Positions 11,085 through 20,357 of a stretch of 64,000 bases of DNA are shown in pieces. How positions within the stretch are numbered: the first letter of the stretch is position 1; each line of letters begins with the position of its first letter. The position numbers were made by a program, and so were the translations under genes. Under the pieces are notes generated by a model, which was given only the letters and a program-made list of their open reading frames with translations, was not told the origin of the DNA and did not search any database. The stretch is from Uranotaenia lowii. Lineage: Eukaryota > Arthropoda > Insecta > Diptera > Culicidae. The DNA lies in NCBI RefSeq assembly GCF_029784155.1, contig NC_073693.1:163724031-163788030 (forward strand). Reading direction: 5' to 3'.

Positions 11085-12111
11085 TTCGAATGAAATTTAA
11101 ACGACGTTTGATCTCTTTTTGAAGGTCGCAATAAATAAATTTCAAATAAGGATCCCTAGTACGTTGATATTGGCGTCGACGAATGTTTTTCAGTCGTATC
11201 AAAAACTGAAGATCATCATCAATTAAAGGTTGATTAAATTTATGTTTAACTTTAGGTATTGAAGCGGCTTTAGCATTGACTATTGAAGTTGTCAAATTTT
11301 CTACAGCCAAATCAATATCTTCTATTGAATTCAGTGGAACGTTTACATCTAAATTACGTTCAATAAAATTCATATATCGCTCCCAGTTAGCCTTTTGAAA
11401 ATTAAAAGTTGATTTTAAAGGATTTTCAATGGGACTTTGGGATAAAGAGAAAGTTACTGGAAGGTGGTCTGAATCGAGGTCCGCATGAGTAACTAATTGA
11501 CTACAATGCTCGCCTAAATCCGTTAGAACCAAATCAATTGTGGAGGGATTTCTAATTGAAGAAAAACAAGTATGCCCATTAGGATATTCAACAGTATAAT
11601 AACCTGCAGAGCAGTCATTAAACAAAATATTCCCATTTGAATTTGATGAAATATTATTCCAAGATCGGTGTTTTGCATTAAAGTCACCAATAATAAAAAA
11701 TTTAGATTTATTTCTGGTGAGTTTTTGTAAATCTCCCTTCAAAAAATTTTTCTGTTCACCGCTGCATTGAAAAGGCAAGTATGCGGCAACAATTATAATT
11801 TTCCCCATAGAAGTTTCTAATTCAATTCCAATTGTTTCTAAGACTTTTGTATTGAATGAAGGAAGAAGTCTAAATTTGAGACGACTATTGATGACAATAG
11901 CTACACCCCCACCTTGTCGATCAAGTCGATCATTTCGCAAAATTTTAAAGAAAGCATTGCTTTTCAAGTTATTGTCTGGCTTTAAAAAAGTTTCAGTGAT
12001 GGCAGCAATATGTATGTTTTGAGTATTCAAAAATAAAAAGAATTCATCTTGGTTAGCCAGCAAAGATCTAGCGTTCCAATTCATAATATTTAAACATCTA
12101 TTTGGATCCAT
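11068..12111 (-). CDS. Jockey-1 ORF2, AP-like endonuclease part
   Basis: This is the apurinic-type endonuclease domain that nicks target DNA. The motifs are NWNARS at the start, ITETFLK (catalytic Glu), GGGVAIVI, GDFNAKH, TIDLVLTD and SDHLPV (catalytic Asp-His). A downstream linker rich in Arg and Lys (RLKNIRRRQYQRTRDP) is typical of Jockey elements. The ATG at 12111 overlaps the last 14 nt of ORF1, suggesting coupled translation. The frame ends at 11068 with TAA, where the reverse transcriptase should continue. The same linker in Jockey-2 (RNENFEKLVQ) runs on without a break, which places the lesion right here. Protein from this copy alone would have endonuclease but no polymerase. Confidence 0.9.
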   Translation of the reverse strand: MDPNRCLNIMNWNARSLLANQDEFFLFLNTQNIHIAAITETFLKPDNNLKSNAFFKILRNDRLDRQGGGVAIVINSRLKFRLLPSFNTKVLETIGIELETSMGKIIIVAAYLPFQCSGEQKNFLKGDLQKLTRNKSKFFIIGDFNAKHRSWNNISSNSNGNILFNDCSAGYYTVEYPNGHTCFSSIRNPSTIDLVLTDLGEHCSQLVTHADLDSDHLPVTFSLSQSPIENPLKSTFNFQKANWERYMNFIERNLDVNVPLNSIEDIDLAVENLTTSIVNAKAASIPKVKHKFNQPLIDDDLQFLIRLKNIRRRQYQRTRDPYLKFIYCDLQKEIKRRLNFIRNENFA

Positions 12112-13531
12112 GAGGGAATCGTAAAGTCATAATAATTTTGTTAGCATAATTGAAAGAAGTTTGGAAAGCTTCAAACATTGAATTTGCTTTCAACATAAGT
12201 TGCATCATTTCCATTAAATTTTGATGCAAAAATTTTAATTTTTCCTCAGTAATCTCACCCAAATCAACAAAATTGTTAGAATCAGAAGAGGAAGGAGAAG
12301 AAAAAGTATTTGAATTTCGGGGATTTTCCCAAGCCTTCGCATGAACGTTGAGACTTGGTTTTTTCCCATTTTTATTAGTTAAACCTGAAGAGGGAAACCC
12401 ATTTTCAACCACCTCTGCAAACGATAAACAACGAGTCTGTGGCGCAGAATCAGCCCAGGTAACATTAAAATCACTTCGGGTATTACCCAGCCGTGATTCC
12501 AATGTAGGCCGAGGCTGACTGCGAACAGGCAGGTTGTTTGCCGGTCTGACGTGTGTAGACGAAAAAGAGGAAGGAGGAGAAGAAATTTTTCTGGAAACTT
12601 TGGGGTTTTTCCTAGAAGCAACAATTTTTGCCCTAACGGGACAATCTAGAGAATTCGAGGAATGATTACCTGCGCAATTCGCACACTTAAAAAATTCTGT
12701 TTTTGGCTTATCACCACCAAAAAGGCATTTAGATTTTTCATGATCGAATGAGCCGCAAAACATGCATCTGGCATTCATTCTACAATTTTTCGTGCCATGA
12801 CAAAAAGCTTGACAACGACGACATTGCGTAATATTTTGTAAAAAATTGGTATGGGATTTACGAAAAGGTTCAAATTTTACTCGACAATGAAACATAAGAC
12901 GAGCCTTTTCCAAAATTTTCAAATTATTAACCTGATCCTTTTTAAAATGGATCAAATAAAGTTCAGGAGCAAAACCAACACTACTGGTATTATTCGTGTT
13001 GGTTCTTTTCCTCATTTGAATTACTTGAATTGGAGAAAAACCTAACAAAGAATTTAATTCATTTGTGATCTCATCCGGTGTCTGATCGCCGGTGAGACCA
13101 CGAAGTACAACTTTAAAAGGACGATCACCTCTAGTGTCGTACGTAAAAAATTGGTGTTTTTTATTATTCAAATAATTTAAAATTTTTTGAAAATCATTAA
13201 AAGATTCCGCCAAAATACGAGCAGTTCCCCTTCGACCGATCTGAAAAGAAATCTTCACATCCTTGACGGAAGTGACGATTTCTTTTCGAAAGGCATTGAA
13301 GTCAGGAATCATGACCGTTATTGGTGGAATCTTTTCGTTTTTAAGAGTATAAGAAGAAGAAGAAGGTTTCTTAGTACTCTTATCAGAATTAAATATGAAT
13401 ATTTCCTCATCACCGATGTTATGAAGGACATCGAATGAATTGGAAATTTCAACTTTTTTGGCAGATGGCCCTGGATTAGGTTCAGCAATTCGTTTTCTTC
13501 CGGCCCTTGAGCCGGCCGAAGACTTCCCCAT
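12098..13531 (-). CDS. Jockey-1 ORF1, gag-like RNA-binding protein
   Basis: This nucleic-acid-binding ORF1 protein coats the retrotransposon RNA. The start is placed at ATG 13531 (MGKSSAGSRAGRK). The open frame runs 54 codons further upstream, but those lie outside the insertion, beyond the target duplication at 13572. The 477-aa product has a basic N terminus with EPNPGPS, a central region with PFKVVLRGL typical of the PRE_C2HC domain, and then three zinc knuckles at about residues 235-300: CRRCQAFCHGTKNC and CMFCGSFDHEKSKC (both CX2CX4HX4C) and a third, CANCAGNHSSNSLDC (CX2CX3HX6C). The C terminus is Ser/Pro-rich. No stop or frameshift is seen. Confidence 0.88.
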   Translation of the reverse strand: MGKSSAGSRAGRKRIAEPNPGPSAKKVEISNSFDVLHNIGDEEIFIFNSDKSTKKPSSSSYTLKNEKIPPITVMIPDFNAFRKEIVTSVKDVKISFQIGRRGTARILAESFNDFQKILNYLNNKKHQFFTYDTRGDRPFKVVLRGLTGDQTPDEITNELNSLLGFSPIQVIQMRKRTNTNNTSSVGFAPELYLIHFKKDQVNNLKILEKARLMFHCRVKFEPFRKSHTNFLQNITQCRRCQAFCHGTKNCRMNARCMFCGSFDHEKSKCLFGGDKPKTEFFKCANCAGNHSSNSLDCPVRAKIVASRKNPKVSRKISSPPSSFSSTHVRPANNLPVRSQPRPTLESRLGNTRSDFNVTWADSAPQTRCLSFAEVVENGFPSSGLTNKNGKKPSLNVHAKAWENPRNSNTFSSPSSSDSNNFVDLGEITEEKLKFLHQNLMEMMQLMLKANSMFEAFQTSFNYANKIIMTLRFPHGSK

Positions 13532-14204
13532 GCTGGAAAGAAAAGAGAAAATATGAATAAAGATGGAAGTCTTCTTATTACTGCTGATAATTTTCATTAT
13601 TTGGTGTTGAATTGAGATTTTCCGACACCATATAAAACATATTGGACACATCTCGGGGTAATTATGAACAGAGTTTGGGGTAATTATGAACATAATTTTT
13701 TAAGTAAAAAATCACCATACACTGCTTAATATGGATAAATGTAACGTATAACTACTGTTACTTTTCAAAAAATTTATACCAAGTTCGTAATCCGTGTTCA
13801 TAATTACCCCCTAGAGAGGGGGGTAAATATGAACAGACGGGGTAATTATGAACAGACGTCTCAAAGACATGGGTTGCGACCACAAAAAAAAAGTTGTTCT
13901 ACAGAATGATGAAGAGCACGGAAACATTCATTGTTGGCAGCATTTCAGAGTTTGTGATAAGAAATAATCATATGGTGGCTGTAAGTGTGCCAAATGAAGA
14001 AATTTTGTTCATAATTACCCCACCTAGCCCTATTCAAACAATAAACAAAGCACAATATTGGTTCTTAAATAAATTTAGTTGGAAAATTTCAAAGTTATAG
14101 TTTCATTTAAAAAATCATTTTGAAAAAATTAATTTCGGATCATATGAAATTTACAAAACTTTATTAGAAAAAAAAGAAATAAAAATACTAGAGGAAAAAT
14201 CTGG

Positions 14205-14405
14205 GATTTGTGCCATTCTGGGAAATGTTCCATTCTGGGGGAAAAATTCTGGGAAATGGTCCATTCTGGGAAAAAAATTTCTGGTGAATGGTGCATTCTC
14301 GGGAATTTTTTCTGGGAAATGGTTGATTCTGGGGTTTGATTTCGGGTTTTTGTCATTCTGGGAAAAATTCATTCTGGGCAATGGTTTTCGGGTAAATGGG
14401 ATACA
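14205..14405 (-). repeat. CCAGAATG-rich degenerate repeat, right arm of the inverted pair
   Basis: This is the inverse of 6242-6478: repeated TTCTGGGAAATGGT units ending in GGCAATGGTTTTCGGG. The outer edges of the two arms correspond, so the pair probably marks the ends of one older element, or a foldback, into whose loop the TIR element 7043-14032 was inserted. Confidence 0.65.
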
Positions 14406-14931
14406 ATCATGGAAAACATTTATATATTCAAATCACTTATCTGTATCGGAATCGAAGAAATCGAAAATTTAAGATGTTAAAACCTTTGGGTAGCATTTTT
14501 TTTATTCTAAAGTTTTCACCGATTTTTTTTATTATCTGACGGGTTACCGCCAGGGATCTTTTGATCTTTCCCAAAATTGAAACTTTGATTCGTTTTTTTA
14601 CGATTTAGAAACATTTCAATGCTACATATATGTAGCTCTGTTATTTTCCAACGGAAATGATGAAATGGCACATCAAAACGCATTGAAATTTAATCAGCTT
14701 TTTAAATAAAATATTAAACAAAAATAAATTATAACCTTTAACATGAAAACGTGTTGAAAAGCTTTAAATGCTTTCTAAAAGTACTATTTGCATAACCAAT
14801 TATTCTGCAAAATTACCATTGTGTAACACAATTTGTGATGCGACTTTCATCTCAAGACACCAAAGAGGGTCAACAACTCCTTTAGGAGTTATGAAAGAAA
14901 TAATGTCAATAAATCTCTCAGGGCTTGTGAT

Positions 14932-15085
14932 ATAGTTCAATTGGCAAGTCAGTTGCTTCCTGAGCCGATGGTCGTGAGTTGGAGCCCAAGAGTCACAGTC
15001 GATCACAGTTGTACTGGAAAAGTTTCAATGACTGTCCGCCAATTGAATCGTTGATATAAGTCGCGAGTGACATAAAGATGTTAAA
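14932..15085 (+). mobile_element. tRNA-derived SINE-A, copy 2
   Basis: It begins GGCTTGTGATATAGTTCAAT (A box degraded) and carries a B-box-like GAGTTGGAGCC with one change. It contains the family body, including CGTTGATATAAGTCGCGA, and ends near 15085 without a long A-tail. It is an older copy than that at 6722. Confidence 0.8.
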
Positions 15086-15089
15086 TATG

Positions 15090-16237
15090 TTATTAATAAA
15101 ATTAATCTCCCACTAGAATGACAATAATGATAATAAATCATTCAGATAACCTTAGCTTTCCATGTCGTATTTGGTTCCATTTTTTCGATTAGTTTTCGAG
15201 TTGAGCAATAAACGAAATGCAAAACTAAACCAAAACAAAATTTGTGCAATTTTCGAAAAATTTTAATCTTCAAGTGATCTTGATGGCTTATAAACTTTGT
15301 TATGGTTTTTAGTGGATCTTTTTATTTAACAGTAGTTTTATTATAGTTATTTTATTATATATTTTTGAAGCGCTATGGCTCGGACGTCAAATTTCTGGAC
15401 TCTAAAAATAAACGTCTAAAAATTCCTATTTGGATTTCAGCCCCTGATTTTTCAAATCCTACAATATTTTGAACCTGAATTAATTCGAATTCTGAAATTT
15501 ATACAGTATTTATTTGAAGTATAAATAAACTGAAATTTTCTTTAAATACTATAGGTATTTAAAGTTGTATTTTGAAACTCTCCATTACATCTTTGAATCT
15601 AATCTGTCGAATCTAATTCAAGAAGAAACGTGAGAAAAACGAAACATATTTCGCTTTCTCGTCATGACAAAAAAAAAAAAAGCATTTAATAAACCCAGAT
15701 TGAAAACTCATGGAATATGAAACAAGAAAAAACATATCGAAGAAAGTATTAACACCAACATCTGAAAACTTATTCTGAGTTTGTGAAGTTAGAGATTAGA
15801 GTGTTGTGAGTTAGAAGATAATTAACTTATTATTTGGGACCCAAGCAGGGCCGGATGAAGCCGTCGTTCGGAAATGAAACAAAGTTGTAGCCGGAAAAGC
15901 CGGAGTGAACGCGACCCTGTGAACGCGAGTTCATCCGAAAGCTCCGAAAGCGGAAGAAACGCCCTTTGAAATTTCAATAAATCAATATTCGCGATTACAA
16001 GATTTCCAAAATGTTTTTTTCTTGGAACTTTGCAATAAAAAGTGCATCAATAAAATTTTTTTGATTTGCCATTTTTAAAACTTTGCTGAACAATAAAATC
16101 TTATGTCGAAATTCAACGCGATTTTTATTAAAAGACCCAGCATACATTTTTGTAGGTATATTTCGCAGAAACTTTGTTCTACGTTTCATCGCATAAAACT
16201 CAAAAAAACAGCATTCATCTACCAAATTGGAGGCAAT
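15090..16237. other. Unassigned DNA
   Basis: Mostly AT-rich. A more GC-rich patch at about 15845-15975 contains short direct and inverted motifs such as GCCGGA and GTGAACGCGA, and is probably a fragment of an unknown repeat. No gene is supported. Confidence 0.35.
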
Positions 16238-16245
16238 ATACATAC

Positions 16246-18157
16246 CAAGGCCGTGCGAACGGGGGGGGGGGGTGTTTAGGGGTTTAACCCCCCCCCCCCC
16301 CATGGAGATTTTTTTCTAATAAAATTTATCAGTTCAAGAAAAGATTTTACCGTACATTTAAGAAAATTTTCTCGCCTCCGGCTGAATTTTATTTTAAATC
16401 ACTCTAGGTTTAAAACATTTCATTTTAAGACGTTTCCAAATTGATACCAAGCAAATTCAGGATTTGAAGGTAACAAAACTCATTCATCGAATACTTATTT
16501 TCATATCAACAAATTGGTAGAAATGTGACAGGCGTTCAATACTTACGATAGTCATCAGAATAAGCCAAAAAAAACTTTCACTTCAATTTTATTATTTATC
16601 ACTTTTAATAAAAAAAAAAAGGTCATTACAAATTTCATGCGAATTATAATTATTCTTCAAGAAACAAATTTTAGCTTCAATTTTTTTTGTGTTTCTTGTT
16701 CTTCTAATACTCAACTCCACATTCAAAGGGTTTTTTTTATTAACTACACAAGGCCACAAAATTTACATCTTTCTGAAGTGCATAGAACTTAATAGCTGAT
16801 TTTCATTAAATTAATTTAATCGAAATATGCAGTTATTTTTTTTTCTTCTATCAGTTTTTATTTTTTGATATAATTTTTAAATGTGTAAAAATAATTTAAG
16901 AATAATCGGAATTTTTGAGACAAAACTTTACAAAAAAAAACAATAAAGGTTTAAATTTATTCATCAACTTTTTCTAAAACCACAAGTTATTTTGACTTCT
17001 GTGAAAAAATGTTGATAAGTTTTCTGTTTAAAAGGGAATTTTAACAAATTTTCAACATAAATTAAATTTTAGATATTTTTAAAGTAAAAATTAAATAATT
17101 TTGCAGGCTTCAACAATAAGGTTTAATTCTATGAACCCTTTGTATTGTTATGATATTTCTCCAATTTTTAAAACTGTTAAATTTATTATTTTGAGATTAT
17201 TCATCATCATCAGGTTCAAAATATTTTTCCTTCTTAGTCAAATGAAGTAAACAAATCCAGAGTCTTTTTTGTTCTTTCGTATAGATTTGTTAGCTAATCA
17301 GTTATCAATGATTGTTTTCAATCAACACTAATTCATTTTTAAACTTATAAACTCTATACAACCAAAACTAGAGGCGATTGTCAAAATCTATGTAAAGATT
17401 CAGGAAATTTAGTAAATTTCAGGAAAATTCGAAATCTAACAAATTATCAAAGGCATAAAGTGCTGGTTTTTTTTAGCTATCAATTGAATTCAATGAATTA
17501 TTTTCGAAGTCGTAAGAAGTTTTATTGAAAAATTTCTTCTTAAAAGCTTTCTTTTTGGTTTTTATATTTTGTTCGCATATTAAAATAAGTTCACCGAGTT
17601 TTATTGTATAGTTTTTTCAAATTGTCAAATAAATTGTGGGAGAACGATTTTAATTTTTTTGAGATATTTAATTATAAGTTTGTTTTTGTTTTTTAACTCT
17701 GAATTTTTGTTTTCTGAAAACAAAATATTCATTAATTTTTATTAAGAAAAACACAATTTCGAAGTTCTATCCTTATCAGGACTCAGTATTTTGATTGGCA
17801 GCGAAAAAATATTTATAGCTTGAAATTCTAAACTATTTGATATGCATTTTAAAGTTTACATACGTTTCACGTATTTTTATTATTCTCAATCATCATTTTT
17901 GAATCGATCCTGAATTTTTAGTAAATCTATGAAAAATTAAAAATAATGATTACAAGTAGCAAATTTGAAGCAATATTTCAATGTTTTTAAAATGCTTTAT
18001 TTTTTGAAATATTTACAAGAAAATACATAATTTTGAATATTTTTTTATTGACTTACCGGATTTATTGTGCATTTTTGGTGTTGTTATTGTTTCAAGCTCA
18101 ATTTGAATTTCGAACCCCCCCCCCCCCCCCCATGGACGGGCCCTTCGCACGAGTCTG
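16246..18157. mobile_element. Non-autonomous hAT-type element (hAT-1)
   Basis: An 8-bp target duplication ATACATAC flanks it at 16238-16245 and 18158-18165. The left terminus is CAAGGCCGTGCGAACGGGGG and the right, read inward, CAGACTCGTGCGAAGGGCCC. Both share the core CGTGCGAA followed by G-runs. Eight-bp duplications and a CA-starting terminal repeat fit the hAT superfamily. The ~1.9-kb interior is AT-rich and encodes no transposase. Homopolymer G/C tracts of 13-18 nt lie just inside both ends. Confidence 0.75.
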
Positions 18158-18166
18158 ATACATACC

Positions 18167-18669
18167 TACATATTTTGAACTTCTGGCTTAAGCGATACGA
18201 ATTATACTAATTGGATATTCAACAACTTATTCGTACTTCCTGAAAGTACACGTTAGAGCGCAAGTTTTGCTCTCGTTGCATACAAGCCGTTGTCAGCGAA
18301 AATGATTGCTGCATCTGTCATAGGACAATTTTTCCAAATGAACCATCTGATTCTTAACACTCTGGTTGAACTGCTTATCGCAGAGAGAACAACAGGGTAG
18401 TTTTCTCACTTGAATCTTGCGCGCGAGAACAAATTTGCAAACACGGCGGACTTTTCATCATATCCGGTTTAACTTTAAGTAAAGATTTTTACGATCGTTT
18501 ACTTATTTGGTAGAAATTGCGATTCGCATTAACATTGTTAACGATTTAAGCTATCATTTCTAATAATATTTTTTAGTTTCTTTTTATTTGAATGGCAAAC
18601 AAATTAAATACAATCAATAAATGAATACAATCAATACCGGTACTTATAAGAAGGAATTTCGAATTTTAT
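18167..18669. other. Probable 5' flank of the small host gene; uncertain 32-codon frame
   Basis: This lies between hAT-1 and the first exon of the gene at 18670. A short ATG frame at 18302-18400 (starting MIAASVIGQFF) follows AGCG and could be part of an upstream exon or chance. There is no domain and no clear splice donor in frame. Promoter elements could not be identified with confidence. Confidence 0.25.
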
Positions 18670-19208
18670 ATGAACGATGTTGACGAGCCCACTGTGCCAA
18701 CGTCTGCTGAGAAGTGAGTCCCGGCGACATCTGTAATTGATCTTATCACTCACGGAGAAGTGTAGAATGATGACAAATGATAAACGTCAATTAGAGGTTA
18801 TTCAAAAACGTGCTTGCCTTACATCGATAGAAGTTATCTGATCAATTATTTACCAAATTATACTTAGACAGTCTGTTACCCAGTTCCACAGTGAGAGTTA
18901 TCATCTCAGAAGGAAATCTAATATTATATCCTCATCTTCTCGGTAAGAACCTTTCATTAAATACCCGACAACGTTAGTTTCACTCATATTTACTTTGTAA
19001 ACAGGAACTGGCAAATCGGCAAAGCCTTTGAAGTAGTGTCGAAAATACCGTATAAACACCTATATGCACTTGAATTGTAAGTTCCCCTATTATTATTCAT
19101 TTCATCCTACCTAATGAACCTAAACACAAAATAAATTGCAGTTTGAAGCATCTGCTATCAGAAAACAGTGTTTTCCTCCAACGGTATCGACAACAAACGA
19201 CATTATGA
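18670..19208 (+). CDS. Small four-exon gene, 85-aa protein of unknown function
   Basis: The predicted exons are 18670-18713, 18868-18942, 19005-19076 and 19142-19208. All three introns (154, 62 and 65 bp) start GT and end AG, with donors GTGAGT, GTAAGA and GTAAGT and acceptors CTTAG, ACAG and GCAG. The phases match and the joined frame is open from ATG (MNDVDEPTVPT) to TGA. An in-frame stop lies upstream of the ATG. The acceptor at 18867 was chosen because the next one, at 18883, shifts the frame into an early stop. The protein is soluble-looking, with an acidic start, a Ser-rich middle (SNIISSSSR) and a C-terminal stretch including NWQIGKAFEVVSKIPYKHLY that could be helical. No family was recognised. 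It sits between two hAT-type elements. Intron sizes near 60 bp fit insects. It could be a decayed fragment, but splice sites and frame agree too well for chance alone. Confidence 0.5.
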
Positions 19209-19593
19209 AATTTTGCAGATTAATTGTGGAATTAACTGCATTCATTTAAACAAATTTTTGAAGAAAGTTTTATACATATTCTAATGGATTAACATAACGA
19301 TTTAAGATATTTCCAAGTGTATCTCGTGAATATTTTTTATTTACGTTTTTTCGAATACTGCTTTCAAGCATGTATAACTCTTTCACTCTAAGTGCCTTTA
19401 TGTCACTTGTATAACGTATTCTCTAGTGTGAATTTATCTACCAAAAGTATGTTTACCCACTTTAAATTTTAGAAATTATGAAAATCTGTGTTTTTTTCCT
19501 TAGCAAGTTTTGGAGGCATCTGAGGAAAGTTCAATTGAAAATATATTTTATATTATCGAGCATTGAAATATTTTTTTCTCAATAAAATGTGTA
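19209..19593. other. 3' flank of the small gene
   Basis: AT-rich sequence up to the next hAT-type end, including AATAAA at 19581-19586 as a possible distant polyadenylation signal. Nothing else is supported. Confidence 0.3.
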
Positions 19594-20357
19594 TTCCGTA
19601 CCATGGCCGTAGGAACGGGGGGAAGAGGGGGGGGGGGACTTAGGGGAGGTTCTATCAAAGGCAAGCGAGGTATTCAACTCTACATTTATAATTTGCTGTT
19701 GTTTTGTTCCTAATCAAATTTTGATGATGGAGTAAGATTATTCGATAGTTACAATCATGACTCAGAAAAATCTCAAAAACTCATCCCAGATTCAGAATTC
19801 AACTACAGTTTTGATGATTTTCTCACTTATTGGTAGATATTCACTACTGAATGCTCAATTTTGAATAAGATTAGACTCATTTCTGAGATTCTGGTTCCTT
19901 ATGACCAAAATCGAAATTGTAGTTGTGTTTTCATATTTCGGAATGTGTGTCCAGTTTAGGATTCTTGATTTTCAGTTTGAATGATCATTAAAAATTTAAT
20001 TAAAAAGCTGTGTTTGAAATCGTTGTTTAAATTTGGTTTTACATTTTCTTCAAAATTTGATTCATGATTTTCGAAAATCATATCCCCTTTTTTACATTTA
20101 GTTAATATATTTCGATTATGAAAAAAGAATAAAGAAATCATTCTGAATTTTGTTTCATATTCAAATTTGAAGTTCATGAGCTTTATTTATGCAAAATTCA
20201 AACATAACAGGGTTTCCAAATGGCGATATAGGTCCATCATTCGAAATTTTTATTTTTATGTAGACTGGCAAGTCAGATTAGAATTCCATAATTTTAATAA
20301 CAAATAATCATTGAAATCCGAAACATCCGAATTCTTATTATGGATTCATGCTTGAGG

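Larger units (their letters stand above)
9205..13571 (-). mobile_element. Full-length Jockey-type non-LTR retrotransposon (Jockey-1)
   Basis: The insert is bounded by a perfect 17-bp target-site duplication, TTCTTATTACTGCTGAT, at 9188-9204 and 13572-13588. On the minus strand it has a 40-nt 5' UTR, ORF1 (gag-like), ORF2 (endonuclease and reverse transcriptase, overlapping ORF1 by 14 nt), a 3' UTR of ~245 nt with AATAAAG close to the end, and a poly(A) tail at 9206-9221. The intact duplication and complete 5' end show a whole-length and fairly recent insertion by target-primed reverse transcription. The target was the TIR element 7043-14032. The only lesion seen is one frameshift in ORF2 near 11080. 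Confidence 0.92.
7043..14032. mobile_element. TIR element with GGGGTAATTATGAAC ends, interrupted by Jockey-1
   Basis: The left end TAGGGTCAAGTGGGGTAATT continues ATGAAC. The right end, read inward, is TAGGGCTAGGTGGGGTAATT and also continues ATGAAC. Ends start with TA. The motif GTTCATAATTACCCC recurs inside in both orientations, for example a hairpin at about 7388-7437 and further copies at 13640-13860. Without the 4.37-kb Jockey insertion the element would be ~2.6 kb. No transposase frame survives, so it is non-autonomous or decayed. Sequence between 7440 and 9187 is AT-rich and otherwise featureless. Confidence 0.6.

Noticed and set aside
13532..13693. 54-codon N-terminal extension of Jockey-1 ORF1
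   Set aside because: It lies upstream of the insertion boundary at 13571 for most of its length and reads host DNA. The ATG at 13531 is inside the element and fits a 40-nt 5' UTR.
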